A stretch of DNA of 26,721 bases from VRUE01 sp035707825 (GTDB taxonomy: Bacteria; Actinomycetota; Thermoleophilia; Solirubrobacterales; 70-9), in assembly GCA_035707825.1 (NCBI GenBank), contig DASSTR010000005.1, positions 1 to 26,721 on the forward strand. The letters run 5' to 3'. The position numbers and the translations under genes are program-made. Positions 6,489 through 14,230 of this stretch are shown here, one piece after another (the stretch's first letter is position 1; every line of letters begins with the position of its first letter). Under the pieces are notes generated by a model. That model was not told the DNA's origin, did not search any database, and saw only the letters and a program-made list of their open reading frames with translations.

Positions 6489-7882
6489 GCGCCCGGTCTT
6501 CATCAGGCAGGCCGCTGTTCGGCGCCAAGATCACCTTGGCGCGCGCGATCGGCGCCGCCAGCAGGGCGAGCGGTCGCGGCGGCGGCACGACCCTTCCCGG
6601 TCGGGCGCTGCTGCGCCTCGACCCCGACGCGATCGGCCGTCTCGGGACCCGGCTCCAGCGAGGCGCCACCGTGATCAGCGCCACCAACGGCAAGACGACC
6701 ACCGCGGGGATGATCGCCGCGATCCTGCGCGCGGCGGGGCGCGAGCCGGTCCACAATCGGGCCGGCTCCAACATGACCTGGGGCGTCGCCACGGCCCTGC
6801 TCGAGCAGCGGGGGGACGAGGGGCTTTTCGAGGTCGACGAGGCCTGGTTGCCCAAGGTGGCCGCGGAGCTCGAGCCCTCGCTGGTCGTGCTCGGCAACCT
6901 GTTCAGGGACCAGCTGGATCGCTATGGCGAGATGGAGACGCTCGCCGACGAGTGGGCGGCGATGGTCGGGGAGCGGACGGGCCGAAGCCGCTTCGTCCTC
7001 AACGCCGACGACCCCCTGATCGCCGACCTGGGGCACGACCCGGAAGGCGAACGCAGGCCTGGCGTCGTCTACTTCGGCATCGAGGACGCCTCGCACGCCC
7101 TCCCCGAGCTCCAGCACGCCTTCGACGCCAAGCACTGCCGGCGCTGCGGTGCGCCCTACGCCTACGAGCGCGCCTTCGTCGGCCACCTCGGCCACTACGC
7201 CTGCCCATCCTGCGGGGCCAGGCGACCGGCTCCGGACGTGGCGGCGACGCGAATCGAGCTGCAGGGGATGGACGGCTCGCGGGTGCTGGTGCGCACGCCG
7301 GCGGAGGAGATCGACCTGAGGCTGCCCCTGCCGGGCCTCTACAACGTCTACAACGCCCTCGCCGCCGTCGCCGCCGGGCTCGAGCTGGGCATCCCCGCCT
7401 CCTCCATAGCTCCCGCCCTTGGCGAGCTGCAGGCGGCGTTCGGCCGCGTCGAGACGATCCCGGTGGAGGGCAAGCCGGTCTCGATCCTGCTGATCAAGAA
7501 CCCCGCCGGCGCCAACGAGGTGCTGCGCACGCTGGGGCAGGAGGCGGAGACGGGCGGGCTGCACCTGTGGGTGGCGCTCAACGACCGCATCGCCGACGGC
7601 CGCGATGTCTCCTGGGTTTGGGACGCCGACTTCGAGCTGCTGGCCGAAGGCGTAGGCAAGGTCACCTGCGCCGGCACCCGGGCGGCGGAGATGGCCCTGC
7701 GGCTGAAGTACGCCGGCTGGCCCCCCGAGTCGATTGAGGTCGAGCCCGACATCGGCATGGCGTTGGACCGCGCCGTCGCCGCCGCCCCCGATCGACTCTT
7801 CGCGCTCCCCACCTACACCGCCTTGCTCGAGCTCCGCAAATTGCTTGCCCAGCGCGGCCTAGCGAAAGAGTTCTGGCGATGA
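6485..7882 (+). CDS. murT: Lipid II isoglutaminyl synthase, MurT subunit
   Basis: MurT with GatD converts the second-position D-Glu of the lipid II stem peptide to D-isoglutamine, using ATP and ammonia from glutamine. The 465-aa product has the Mur-ligase P-loop ATNGKTTT (66-73), a four-cysteine zinc ribbon characteristic of MurT (Cys218, Cys221, Cys240, Cys243) and the C-terminal DUF1727 domain (about 335-465). That domain includes the DGRDVSWVWD segment (Asp374, Asp380), which holds the aspartate important for GatD cooperation in characterised MurT. The TTG start overlaps the lipid kinase stop; no ATG or GTG lies before the P-loop domain. The stop overlaps the next ATG (ATGA). The enzyme should act at the inner face of the membrane. 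Confidence 0.94.
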   Translation: MSARSSSGRPLFGAKITLARAIGAASRASGRGGGTTLPGRALLRLDPDAIGRLGTRLQRGATVISATNGKTTTAGMIAAILRAAGREPVHNRAGSNMTWGVATALLEQRGDEGLFEVDEAWLPKVAAELEPSLVVLGNLFRDQLDRYGEMETLADEWAAMVGERTGRSRFVLNADDPLIADLGHDPEGERRPGVVYFGIEDASHALPELQHAFDAKHCRRCGAPYAYERAFVGHLGHYACPSCGARRPAPDVAATRIELQGMDGSRVLVRTPAEEIDLRLPLPGLYNVYNALAAVAAGLELGIPASSIAPALGELQAAFGRVETIPVEGKPVSILLIKNPAGANEVLRTLGQEAETGGLHLWVALNDRIADGRDVSWVWDADFELLAEGVGKVTCAGTRAAEMALRLKYAGWPPESIEVEPDIGMALDRAVAAAPDRLFALPTYTALLELRKLLAQRGLAKEFWR

Positions 7883-8595
7883 GAACGGAGTCGATCGTCT
7901 GGCATGAGGTGGAGTGCGGTGGATATGCCGCGGACTTGGCGCTCTGGGAGGAGCTGGCGGACGAGGCTGCCGGCCCCGTCCTCGAGCTCGGCTGCGGTAC
8001 CGGGCGGGTCGGCCTGCACCTCGCCCGGCGCGGCCACGCGGTCAGCGGCATCGACTCCGATCCTCTGCTCGTCGAGGCCTTCAACGAACGGGCAACGGCC
8101 TTGCCAGCCGCGGCGATTGCCGCCGATGCGGCCGGCTTCGCCGTCGAGAGCCGCTTCGCGCTGGCGATCGCGCCGATGCAGCTGATCCAGCTCCTCCGCG
8201 GGCCCGGCGATCGGGCGGCCTGCCTGCAAAGGGTGGCGGAGCACCTCGACCCCGGGGCATCCTTTGCCCTGGCCCTGATCGAGGAGGTGCCCGCCATGGG
8301 CGATTCCCCTCCCCTCCCCGACGTGCGCGAGGTCGACGGCTGGGTCTACTCCAGCCTTCCCCTCGACGTGCATCGCAGCGGCGAGGCGATCGTCGTCCGC
8401 CGCCTGCGCCAGACGGTCTCCCCGGAGGGTGAGCTGCGCGACGCCGAGGATCGGATCGAGCTGCAGATGCTCAGCGCGGATCGCCTCGAGGCGGAGGCCG
8501 GCGACGCGGGCCTGCGCCCGCGCGGGCGGCGGCAGATACCCGAGACCGACGCTCACGTGGGATCGACCGTGGTCATCCTGGAGAAGGAGGCGTGA
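7879..8595 (+). CDS. Class I SAM-dependent methyltransferase between murT and gatD
   Basis: The 238-aa protein carries motif I VLELGCGTGRVG (34-45), an acidic strand-2 end (Asp59 in SGIDSD) and a FALAIAPMQLIQLL segment at the motif IV position, as in the Methyltransf_11/25 families. The C-terminal half (about 140-238) forms a beta-rich region typical of small-molecule methyltransferases. The substrate is unknown. It starts by ATGA overlap with murT and ends by TGATG overlap with gatD, so it is translated as part of the lipid II amidation operon. In most described operons murT and gatD are direct neighbours, so this insertion suggests a peptidoglycan-precursor or lipid-linked substrate. That is inference only. 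Confidence 0.9.
   Translation: MRTESIVWHEVECGGYAADLALWEELADEAAGPVLELGCGTGRVGLHLARRGHAVSGIDSDPLLVEAFNERATALPAAAIAADAAGFAVESRFALAIAPMQLIQLLRGPGDRAACLQRVAEHLDPGASFALALIEEVPAMGDSPPLPDVREVDGWVYSSLPLDVHRSGEAIVVRRLRQTVSPEGELRDAEDRIELQMLSADRLEAEAGDAGLRPRGRRQIPETDAHVGSTVVILEKEA
8582..8590 (+). promoter_or_regulatory. Strong ribosome-binding site of gatD
   Basis: AGAAGGAGG ends 4 nt before the ATG at 8595 and only 1 nt before an in-frame GTG at 8592. The spacing decides for the ATG, which also overlaps the methyltransferase stop. Confidence 0.8.
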
Positions 8596-9332
8596 TGGAG
8601 CTTCGCCTGCTCGCTCTCTACCCGGAGCAGATGAACATCTACGCCGACCGGGGCAACATCGTCTTCCTACAACGCCGCTGCGAGTGGCGCGGGATCTCCT
8701 TCTCCTACGCCGGCGCCGGCCCCGGAGAGAGCATCGACGTCGATGCCCACGACCTGATCTACATGGGCGGCGGCCAGGACCGCGACCAGCAGATGGTCGC
8801 CGGCGACCTCGTGCGGACCAAGCGCGATGCCCTGGCGGCGGCGATCTCCGGCGGCACGCCGATGCTCGCGGTCTGCGGCGGCTATCAGCTGCTCGGCCAC
8901 AGCTATCAGCTCGGAGAGGAGAAGCTGCCCGGCCTCGGCCTCGCCGACCTCGAGACCGTGCGCGAGCCGGGCCCGCGCCTGATCGGCAACGTCGCGATCG
9001 AGGCCGACCTGGGAGACGGCCCGCGGACCATCGCCGGCTTCGAGAACCACGGCGGGCGCACCAATCTCGGCTCCGGGGCCATCCCCCTCGGCCGGGTCCT
9101 CGAGGGCCACGGAAACAACGGCCGCGACGGGCTCGAGGGTGTGCGCCGCGACAATCTCATCGGCACCTACCTGCACGGGCCGCTGCTGCCCAAGAACGCT
9201 TGGCTCGCCGACCGGCTGATCGAACTGGCGCTGGAGCAACGCTACGGAGGTCGTCCCGCTCTAGAGCCCCTCGACGACGCATTCGAGGCGGCCGCGCACG
9301 AGAGCGCCCGCCAGGCCGCGCTAAACGCCTGA
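8595..9332 (+). CDS. gatD: Lipid II isoglutaminyl synthase, GatD glutamine amidotransferase subunit
   Basis: The 245-aa class I (CobB/CobQ-like) glutaminase supplies ammonia to MurT. The family start LLALYPEQMNIYADRGN is intact. The nucleophile is Cys94 in LAVCGGYQLLG, the same position number as in the characterised Staphylococcus enzyme, and the catalytic His194 lies in GTYLHGPLLPKN. IYMGGGQDRDQ (56-66) matches the family. I chose ATG 8595 on ribosome-binding-site spacing. It is the last gene of the kinase-murT-methyltransferase-gatD operon and ends 31 nt before the convergent dut stop. Confidence 0.95.
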   Translation: MELRLLALYPEQMNIYADRGNIVFLQRRCEWRGISFSYAGAGPGESIDVDAHDLIYMGGGQDRDQQMVAGDLVRTKRDALAAAISGGTPMLAVCGGYQLLGHSYQLGEEKLPGLGLADLETVREPGPRLIGNVAIEADLGDGPRTIAGFENHGGRTNLGSGAIPLGRVLEGHGNNGRDGLEGVRRDNLIGTYLHGPLLPKNAWLADRLIELALEQRYGGRPALEPLDDAFEAAAHESARQAALNA

Positions 9333-9363
9333 CCAGCGCGTCAACGAGCCAGCGCCGGCGAGG

Positions 9364-9795
9364 CTAGCGTCCGCTCGAGCCGAAGCCACCGTCGCCGCGC
9401 GCCGACTCGCTCAGCGCCTCGGCCTCGACCGGCTCCACCAGCGCGATCGGGGCGACCACGAGCTGGGCGATCCGATCGCCGGGCTCGATGCGAAAGCCTT
9501 CCGCCGGGTCCGTGTTGAGCAGCAGCACCCGGACCTCGCCCCGGTAGCCGGCGTCGATCAATCCCGGGGAGTTCACCAGCGCGATGCCGTGCTCGCGCGC
9601 CAGGCCGGAGCGCGGCAGGACGAGGCCGGCATGTCCCTCGGGAATCTCCACCGCGATGCCGGTGCCGACGCTCCAGCGCTCACCGGGGCCGATGTGGGCC
9701 GCCTCGCAGGCGTAGAGGTCGAGGCCGGCGTCGCCCTCGTGGGCGCGGCTCGGCAGGGTCGCCTCCTCATTCAGCTTCGAGACCGCCAGCTTCAT
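9364..9795 (-). CDS. dut: dUTP diphosphatase (trimeric dUTPase)
   Basis: The 143-aa enzyme hydrolyses dUTP to dUMP and pyrophosphate, keeping uracil out of DNA and supplying dTMP synthesis. All five trimeric dUTPase motifs are present in order: DAGLDLYA (22-29), PRSGLA (61-66), GLIDAGYRG with catalytic Asp81 (78-86), GDRIAQLV (107-114) and the C-terminal P-loop-like RGDGGFGSSG (133-142). The length is normal. The ATG at 9795 lies 7 nt after a TAGGCT box that includes the hflX stop codon; a longer frame upstream is only a shadow of hflX. Confidence 0.96.
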   Translation of the reverse strand: MKLAVSKLNEEATLPSRAHEGDAGLDLYACEAAHIGPGERWSVGTGIAVEIPEGHAGLVLPRSGLAREHGIALVNSPGLIDAGYRGEVRVLLLNTDPAEGFRIEPGDRIAQLVVAPIALVEPVEAEALSESARGDGGFGSSGR

Positions 9796-9802
9796 CGGCG
9801 GC

Positions 9803-9808
9803 AGCCTA
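9803..9808 (-). promoter_or_regulatory. -10 box (TAGGCT) of dut, overlapping the hflX stop
   Basis: TAGGCT (9808-9803) is followed by 7 nt and the dut ATG. Its first three bases are the TAG stop codon of hflX. Confidence 0.5.
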
Positions 9809-11113
9809 CGCGACCGCGAGGTCGTCGAAGCGATGCAGCTCGGCAACCGGGACCCTGGCCTTGACGAGGACGCCGTCCTCGCGCTCGGTCCGCACCAGGT
9901 CACCGGCGACCTCGTGGAGCTCGTGCAGCCGCGCGCCCTCCGCATAGGGGACGAGCAGCTCGACCTCGGCCAGGGTGTCTTCGAAGGCCGACTCGATGCG
10001 CGCTCGCAGGCCCTCCAATCCCTCGCCCGCAAGCGCGGAGACCGCAACCGCGTCGGGATGGCGCAGCATCACCTCGTGCCGTTCGTCCGCGTCGAGGAGG
10101 TCGATCTTGTTGAGCACGACCAGGCGCGGCTTGTCTCCGGCCCCGATCTCCTCCAGCACCTCGTCGACCGCCTGCACGTCGCGCAGGCGGCGCTCCTGCG
10201 ACGAGGAGGCGTCGACGACGTGGAGGACGAGGTCGGCCAGCACGGTCTCCTCGAGGGTCGCCTTGAACGCCTCGACCAGCTGGTGGGGCAGCTTCTCGAT
10301 GAAGCCCACGGTGTCGGTCAGCAGGTAGGTGCGGCCGGAGAGCTCGAACCCGCGCGTGGTCGGGTCCAGGGTGTGAAAGAGCCTGTCCCCCACGCCCACC
10401 TCGGCGCCGGTGATCGCGTTGAGGAGCGTCGACTTGCCGGCGTTGGTGTATCCGGCCAGGGCCACCCGCGGCAGGGAGGACCGCTCGCGGCGGGCGCGCA
10501 TCACCCCGCGGTTGCGCTCCAGCCGCGCCAGGCGGCGCCGCAGGGCGGCGATCCGGTCGCGGGCCAGGCGGCGGTCGGTCTCGATCTGGGACTCGCCCGG
10601 CCCCCTGGTGCCGATTCCACCGCCAAGCCGCTCGAGGTGGGTCCAGAGCCCCCTCATGCGGGCGAGGTTGTACTCGAGCTGAGCCAGCTCGACCTGGAGC
10701 TTGCCCTCGGCCGAGTGCGCGTGGTCGGCGAAGATGTCGAGGATGACGGCAGTGCGATCGATCACCGGCACACCGAGCGCCGCCTCCAGATTGCGCTCCT
10801 GACGGGGAGCGAGCTCGTCGTCGCAGGCGACCAGATTGGCGTCGCGCTCGGCGACCGCCGCCTTCAGCTCGGCGAGCTTGCCGTGGCCGAAATAGCGGTC
10901 GGGGTCGGGCGCCGAGCGTCCCTGGACCATCTCACCCGCCGTTGCCACGCCGGCCGTGCGCAGGAGCTCCTTCAGCTCGGCAAGCGGGTCCTCCGCCTCG
11001 CCGTCCGTGATGCCGATCGCCAGAGCCCGCTGGCGCGCGCGTGGATTCGACAGCCCGGCACCGTTGGCGCTGTGGCGCGTCTGCGTGCTGCGGCCGTTTC
11101 TCGATCGTTGCAC
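9806..11113 (-). CDS. hflX: Ribosome-associated GTPase HflX
   Basis: The 435-aa product has the full HflX layout: an N-terminal ATP/ribosome-binding domain with the GTRGPGESQIETDRR signature (168-182) and a coiled-coil region rich in Arg. The TRAFAC GTPase domain follows: P-loop GYTNAGKS (221-228), DTVGF (267-271), NKID (335-338) and a VSA G5 (358-360). HflX splits and rescues stalled 70S ribosomes, especially under heat or drug stress. The first 25 residues are basic and variable. The GTG start is supported by TACAAT 8 nt upstream. The promoter region is shared back-to-back with the divergent SDR gene (46 nt between starts), so the two may be co-regulated. Confidence 0.95.
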   Translation of the reverse strand: MQRSRNGRSTQTRHSANGAGLSNPRARQRALAIGITDGEAEDPLAELKELLRTAGVATAGEMVQGRSAPDPDRYFGHGKLAELKAAVAERDANLVACDDELAPRQERNLEAALGVPVIDRTAVILDIFADHAHSAEGKLQVELAQLEYNLARMRGLWTHLERLGGGIGTRGPGESQIETDRRLARDRIAALRRRLARLERNRGVMRARRERSSLPRVALAGYTNAGKSTLLNAITGAEVGVGDRLFHTLDPTTRGFELSGRTYLLTDTVGFIEKLPHQLVEAFKATLEETVLADLVLHVVDASSSQERRLRDVQAVDEVLEEIGAGDKPRLVVLNKIDLLDADERHEVMLRHPDAVAVSALAGEGLEGLRARIESAFEDTLAEVELLVPYAEGARLHELHEVAGDLVRTEREDGVLVKARVPVAELHRFDDLAVA

Positions 11114-11121
11114 CTGCTTCG

Positions 11122-11127
11122 ATTGTA
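11122..11127 (-). promoter_or_regulatory. -10 box (TACAAT) of hflX
   Basis: TACAAT (11127-11122), the best consensus-like -10 here, ends 8 nt before the hflX GTG. It lies back-to-back with the SDR -10 box 20 nt away. Confidence 0.5.
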
Positions 11128-11146
11128 GGCCCGGGCGCTACCTGGA

Positions 11147-11152
11147 TAGGCT
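11147..11152 (+). promoter_or_regulatory. -10 box (TAGGCT) of the SDR gene
   Basis: TAGGCT is followed by 7 nt and the GTG at 11160. A weak TTGTAG lies 18 nt before it and overlaps the hflX -10 box on the other strand. Confidence 0.5.
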
Positions 11153-11159
11153 CCAGCCC

Positions 11160-12155
11160 GTGAAGGTCTTCGTGACGGGTGGGACGGGGTTCATCGGCGG
11201 CACTGTCGTGCGCCAGCTGCGCGAGCGCGGCGACGAGGTCGTCTGCCTGGTCCGCAACCCGCAGAAGGGCGAGCCGCTCGCCGCTCTGGGATGCACCCTC
11301 GTCGAGGGCGACCTCGGCGACGCGGCCGCGATCCGCGACGGCATGGCGGGCTGCGACGGCGTCGTTCACGCCGCGGCCATGTATGAGGTGGGGATTCCCA
11401 AGTCCCAGCATCCGGCGATGTACGAGGCCAACGTGCGCGGCACCGAAAACGTCCTCGGCGCGGCGCTCGAGGCAAAGGTGCCGAGGGTCGTCTACGTCTC
11501 CACGGTCGGCATCTTCGGCAACACCCACCGCCAGGTGGTCGACGAGTCCTACGAGCACCCTGGCAAGGAATTCACCTCCTACTACGAGGAGACGAAGCTC
11601 GAGGCGCACAGGATCGCCAAGCGCATGATCGCCGACGGCCTGCCGGGGATCATCGTCCAACCGGGCGGCGTCTACGGCCCCGGCGACACCTCCCAGGTGG
11701 CCGATCTGCTGAAGGAATTCTTCGCCGGAAAACTCGTGCTGATGCCGTTCCCGGAGTTCGGCATCTGCCTCAGCCACGTCGACGACATCGCCGGGGGAAT
11801 CCTGCTGGCGCTCGACAAGGGCAAGATCGGCGAGACCTACGTGCTCAGCGGGCCGGTGACGACGATGCGCGAGGCGATCGAGACTGTCGCGGCGGCGACG
11901 GGCCGCAAGGCGCCCAAGCGGGCGATGCCGACCGGGCTGATGAAGGCGCTGACGCCGATCGGCCCGCTGGTGGGCAAGCTGATGGGCCAGCCGCCCAACC
12001 TGCGCGAGCTGATCTCCTCGGCGGACGGCGTCACCTTCTGGGCCAGCTACGAGAAGGCCGGCCGCGAGCTCGGCTACGCGCCCCGTGGCATGGAGGAGGG
12101 CCTGCGGCAGACCCTCGAAGGGGATGACCGCTTCCCCGATCCGGTCGCTGCCTGA
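11160..12155 (+). CDS. Extended short-chain dehydrogenase / NAD-dependent epimerase family protein
   Basis: The 331-aa product begins with the NAD(P)-binding MKVFVTGGTGFIGG glycine motif and contains the SDR catalytic residues Ser114 (VVYVSTVG) and Tyr142-x3-Lys146 (YYEETK). QPGGVYGPGD and the DDIAGGILLALDKG segment are typical of epimerase/dihydroflavonol-reductase-like extended SDRs. The substrate (a nucleotide sugar, hydroxysteroid-like or flavonol-like ketone) cannot be fixed from the sequence. The GTG start places the glycine motif at residue 6 as usual and follows TAGGCT by 7 nt; the open frame further upstream is antisense to hflX. The metallo-beta-lactamase gene follows after 11 nt. 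Confidence 0.9.
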   Translation: MKVFVTGGTGFIGGTVVRQLRERGDEVVCLVRNPQKGEPLAALGCTLVEGDLGDAAAIRDGMAGCDGVVHAAAMYEVGIPKSQHPAMYEANVRGTENVLGAALEAKVPRVVYVSTVGIFGNTHRQVVDESYEHPGKEFTSYYEETKLEAHRIAKRMIADGLPGIIVQPGGVYGPGDTSQVADLLKEFFAGKLVLMPFPEFGICLSHVDDIAGGILLALDKGKIGETYVLSGPVTTMREAIETVAAATGRKAPKRAMPTGLMKALTPIGPLVGKLMGQPPNLRELISSADGVTFWASYEKAGRELGYAPRGMEEGLRQTLEGDDRFPDPVAA

Positions 12156-12166
12156 CCCCTCTCGTT

Positions 12167-13006
12167 ATGCGGGTCATCGACACGATGCATCTGGGCCGGC
12201 CGCACGTGATCGGCTGCTGGAACGTCGATGGCGCCCTCGTCGACCCCGGCCCCGAGTCCTCCATGCAGACCCTTCTCGACGCCCTGGGAGACGAGCAGCC
12301 GCGGGCGATCCTCCTCACCCACATCCACCTCGACCATGCCGCCGCGACCGGGGCGCTGGTCAGGCGCTGGCCGGGCCTGGAGGTCTACGTCCACGAGGTG
12401 GGAGCGCCGCACCTGATCGACCCCTCGCGACTCCTGGCCAGCGCCGAGAGGCTCTACGGCGACGATATGGAGCGCCTCTGGGGCGAGATCGTCCCAATCC
12501 CCGAGCAGAACGTGATCGCGCTGCGCGGCGGCGAGACCGCCCTCGGCATGCGGGTCGCCTACACGCCCGGCCACGCCTCGCACCACGTCAGCTACCTGCA
12601 TGAGGAGAGCGGCACCGCCTTCGTCGGTGACGTCGCCGCCGTCCGCATTCCGGGTGCGGACCTGATCGTCCCTCCCACCCCGCCCCCCGACATCCAGATC
12701 GAGACCTGGGAGGAGTCGATCGGCATTATCGAAGGCTGGCGCCCGCAGCGGCTCGCGCTGACGCACTTCGGCGCCGTCGAGGAGCCGGAGGAGCACCTGG
12801 CGATCGTCCGCGAGCGCCTTCGCGAAGAGGCCGAGCTCGCACGGGCCCTCTCCGAGGCAGACTACGAAAAGCGCCACCGCGACAGGGTCGCGGAGGCCGC
12901 CTCCAGCGAGGACGTCGCCGCCGAGCTGCTGCAAAGCGTCCCGCCCGAGTACCAGTGGCGCGGCCTCGACCGCTACTGGCGCAAGAAGCTCGAGTCGGAG
13001 AGCTAG
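12167..13006 (+). CDS. Metallo-beta-lactamase fold hydrolase
   Basis: The 279-aa product has the dinuclear-metal motif THIHLDH (His52, His54, Asp56, His57), followed by His136 (TPGHASHH), bridging Asp155 (FVGDVA) and His200 (LTHFG). All metal ligands are therefore present. The overall form resembles glyoxalase II/RNase Z-superfamily hydrolases of unknown substrate. The C-terminal 75 residues are helical and charged. It probably shares a transcript with the upstream SDR gene (11-nt gap, no separate promoter seen). It is convergent with dapL, and both genes' ends are joined by a palindromic terminator. Confidence 0.9.
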   Translation: MRVIDTMHLGRPHVIGCWNVDGALVDPGPESSMQTLLDALGDEQPRAILLTHIHLDHAAATGALVRRWPGLEVYVHEVGAPHLIDPSRLLASAERLYGDDMERLWGEIVPIPEQNVIALRGGETALGMRVAYTPGHASHHVSYLHEESGTAFVGDVAAVRIPGADLIVPPTPPPDIQIETWEESIGIIEGWRPQRLALTHFGAVEEPEEHLAIVRERLREEAELARALSEADYEKRHRDRVAEAASSEDVAAELLQSVPPEYQWRGLDRYWRKKLESES

Positions 13007-13024
13007 CCGGGTAGGCCGGCTAGC
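13002..13024. terminator. Bidirectional terminator between MBL gene and dapL
   Basis: A perfect 9-bp stem GCTAGCCGG / CCGGCTAGC with loop GTAGG lies between the two convergent genes. It includes the TAG stop codon of the plus-strand gene and ends 2 nt from the dapL stop. There is no T-run on either side, so it is a hairpin-only candidate. Confidence 0.6.
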
Positions 13025-13026
13025 CC

Positions 13027-14217
13027 TTAAGCGAGGTGCTGGCGCATCCGCTCGACCGCCTCGGTGATGCGGTCGTCGGGGGTCGTCAGGGAGATGCGGA
13101 AGAAGCCCTCGCCGCTCGGCCCGTACATCGAGCCCGGCGAGACGATCACCGCCGCCTCTTCGAGGACGAGCTCGGCAAAGGAGGTCGAGGTGTGTCCCTC
13201 GGGCACGGGCGCCCAGACGTAGATCGTCCCCTTCGGGGCGGCGACGTCGACGCCGATCTCGCGCAGGGCATCGACAACGAGGTCGCGGCGGCGCGTGTAG
13301 GTCTCGTTCATCTCCCGCAGCGGCTCGCCGGGCCCCTCGAGCGCCGCGACGCCGGCCATCTGCACCGCCTCGAACAGCCCCGAGTCGACGTTGGTCTTCA
13401 GCCGCCAGTAGGTCTCGATCGCCTCCGGGTTGCCGAGGATCGCGGCGCAGCGCCAACCGGTCATGTTGTAGCCCTTGGAGAGCGAGAAGACCTCGAGGCC
13501 CACCTCCTTGGCGCCCGGCGTGGCGAGGAAGCTGGGCGCGACGTAGCCGTCGTAGGTGGTCTCCGAGTAGGCGTTGTCGTGGACGACGAGGACCTCGTGC
13601 TCGCGGGCGAACTCGACGACGCGCTCGAAGAAGCCGTCGGGGACGACGGCGCCGCTGGGGTTGTTCGGATAGTTGAGGAACATCAGCCGCGCCTTCGCGG
13701 CCACCTCGCCGGGCACCGCCTCGAGGTCCGGCGCGAAGCCGAGCTCGGGTACGAGCGGCAGCAGGTGGGGCGTCGCGCCGGCGAGGATCGGGCCGCCCGT
13801 GTAGACGGGATAGCCGGGGTCTGAGGCCAGCGCGACCCCGCCGGGGTCGAGGAAGGCGAAGCAGAGGTTGTAGATGCACTCCTTGGCGCCGATCGCGGGG
13901 ATCACCTCGCCGTCGGGATCGATCTCGACGCCGAAACGGCGCGAGTAGAAGTCGGCGAAGGCCTTGCGGAACTCCTCCCGGCCGCGGTTGCTCGGGTACT
14001 TCTGGTTGGCGGGGTCGGCGACCGCCTCCTGCATCGCGGCGACGATGTGGGGATAGGTGGGCTCGTCCGGGTCGCCGATGCCGAGGCTGATCACGTCGAT
14101 GCCGGCGGCCCGCTTGTCGGCAACTCGCCGCTCCAGCTCGGCGAACATGTAGGGAGGCATCGCCTCCAGCCGCTTCGAGGGCGCGGCGATGCCTGGTCTC
14201 GTCTCCGTGTCGGTCAC
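13027..14217 (-). CDS. dapL: LL-diaminopimelate aminotransferase (class I/II PLP aminotransferase)
   Basis: The 396-aa PLP enzyme shows LGIGDPDEPTYPHIV (45-59), YPNNPSGA (183-190), Asp214 and Tyr217 (HDNAYS), the Schiff-base Lys248 in SLSKGYNMTGWR and a GEGFFRISLTTPDDR C-terminal signature with the carboxylate-binding Arg. The sequence style, and its place next to dapF, favour DapL. DapL makes LL-diaminopimelate directly from tetrahydrodipicolinate and glutamate, bypassing succinylated intermediates. A related aspartate or aromatic aminotransferase is the alternative. The GTG at 14217 follows TAGGGT by 7 nt; the frame further upstream is a shadow of dapF. Confidence 0.85.
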   Translation of the reverse strand: MTDTETRPGIAAPSKRLEAMPPYMFAELERRVADKRAAGIDVISLGIGDPDEPTYPHIVAAMQEAVADPANQKYPSNRGREEFRKAFADFYSRRFGVEIDPDGEVIPAIGAKECIYNLCFAFLDPGGVALASDPGYPVYTGGPILAGATPHLLPLVPELGFAPDLEAVPGEVAAKARLMFLNYPNNPSGAVVPDGFFERVVEFAREHEVLVVHDNAYSETTYDGYVAPSFLATPGAKEVGLEVFSLSKGYNMTGWRCAAILGNPEAIETYWRLKTNVDSGLFEAVQMAGVAALEGPGEPLREMNETYTRRRDLVVDALREIGVDVAAPKGTIYVWAPVPEGHTSTSFAELVLEEAAVIVSPGSMYGPSGEGFFRISLTTPDDRITEAVERMRQHLA

Positions 14218-14224
14218 GCGGCGA

Positions 14225-14230
14225 ACCCTA
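14225..14230 (-). promoter_or_regulatory. -10 box (TAGGGT) of dapL, overlapping the dapF stop
   Basis: TAGGGT (14230-14225) is followed by 7 nt and the GTG of dapL. Its TAG is the dapF stop codon. Confidence 0.45.

Noticed and set aside
3834..6503. A continuous minus-strand reading frame extending the hydrolase to over 1,100 codons
   Set aside because: The upstream part is out of frame with the peroxiredoxin and cyclophilin genes and antisense to the lipid kinase and methyltransferase. Its translation is low-complexity Arg/Gly-rich sequence with no domain. High GC removes stop codons.
12074..13879. A 601-codon minus-strand frame across the MBL and dapL region
   Set aside because: It is a composite shadow of two well-supported genes on opposite strands, with no coherent domain.
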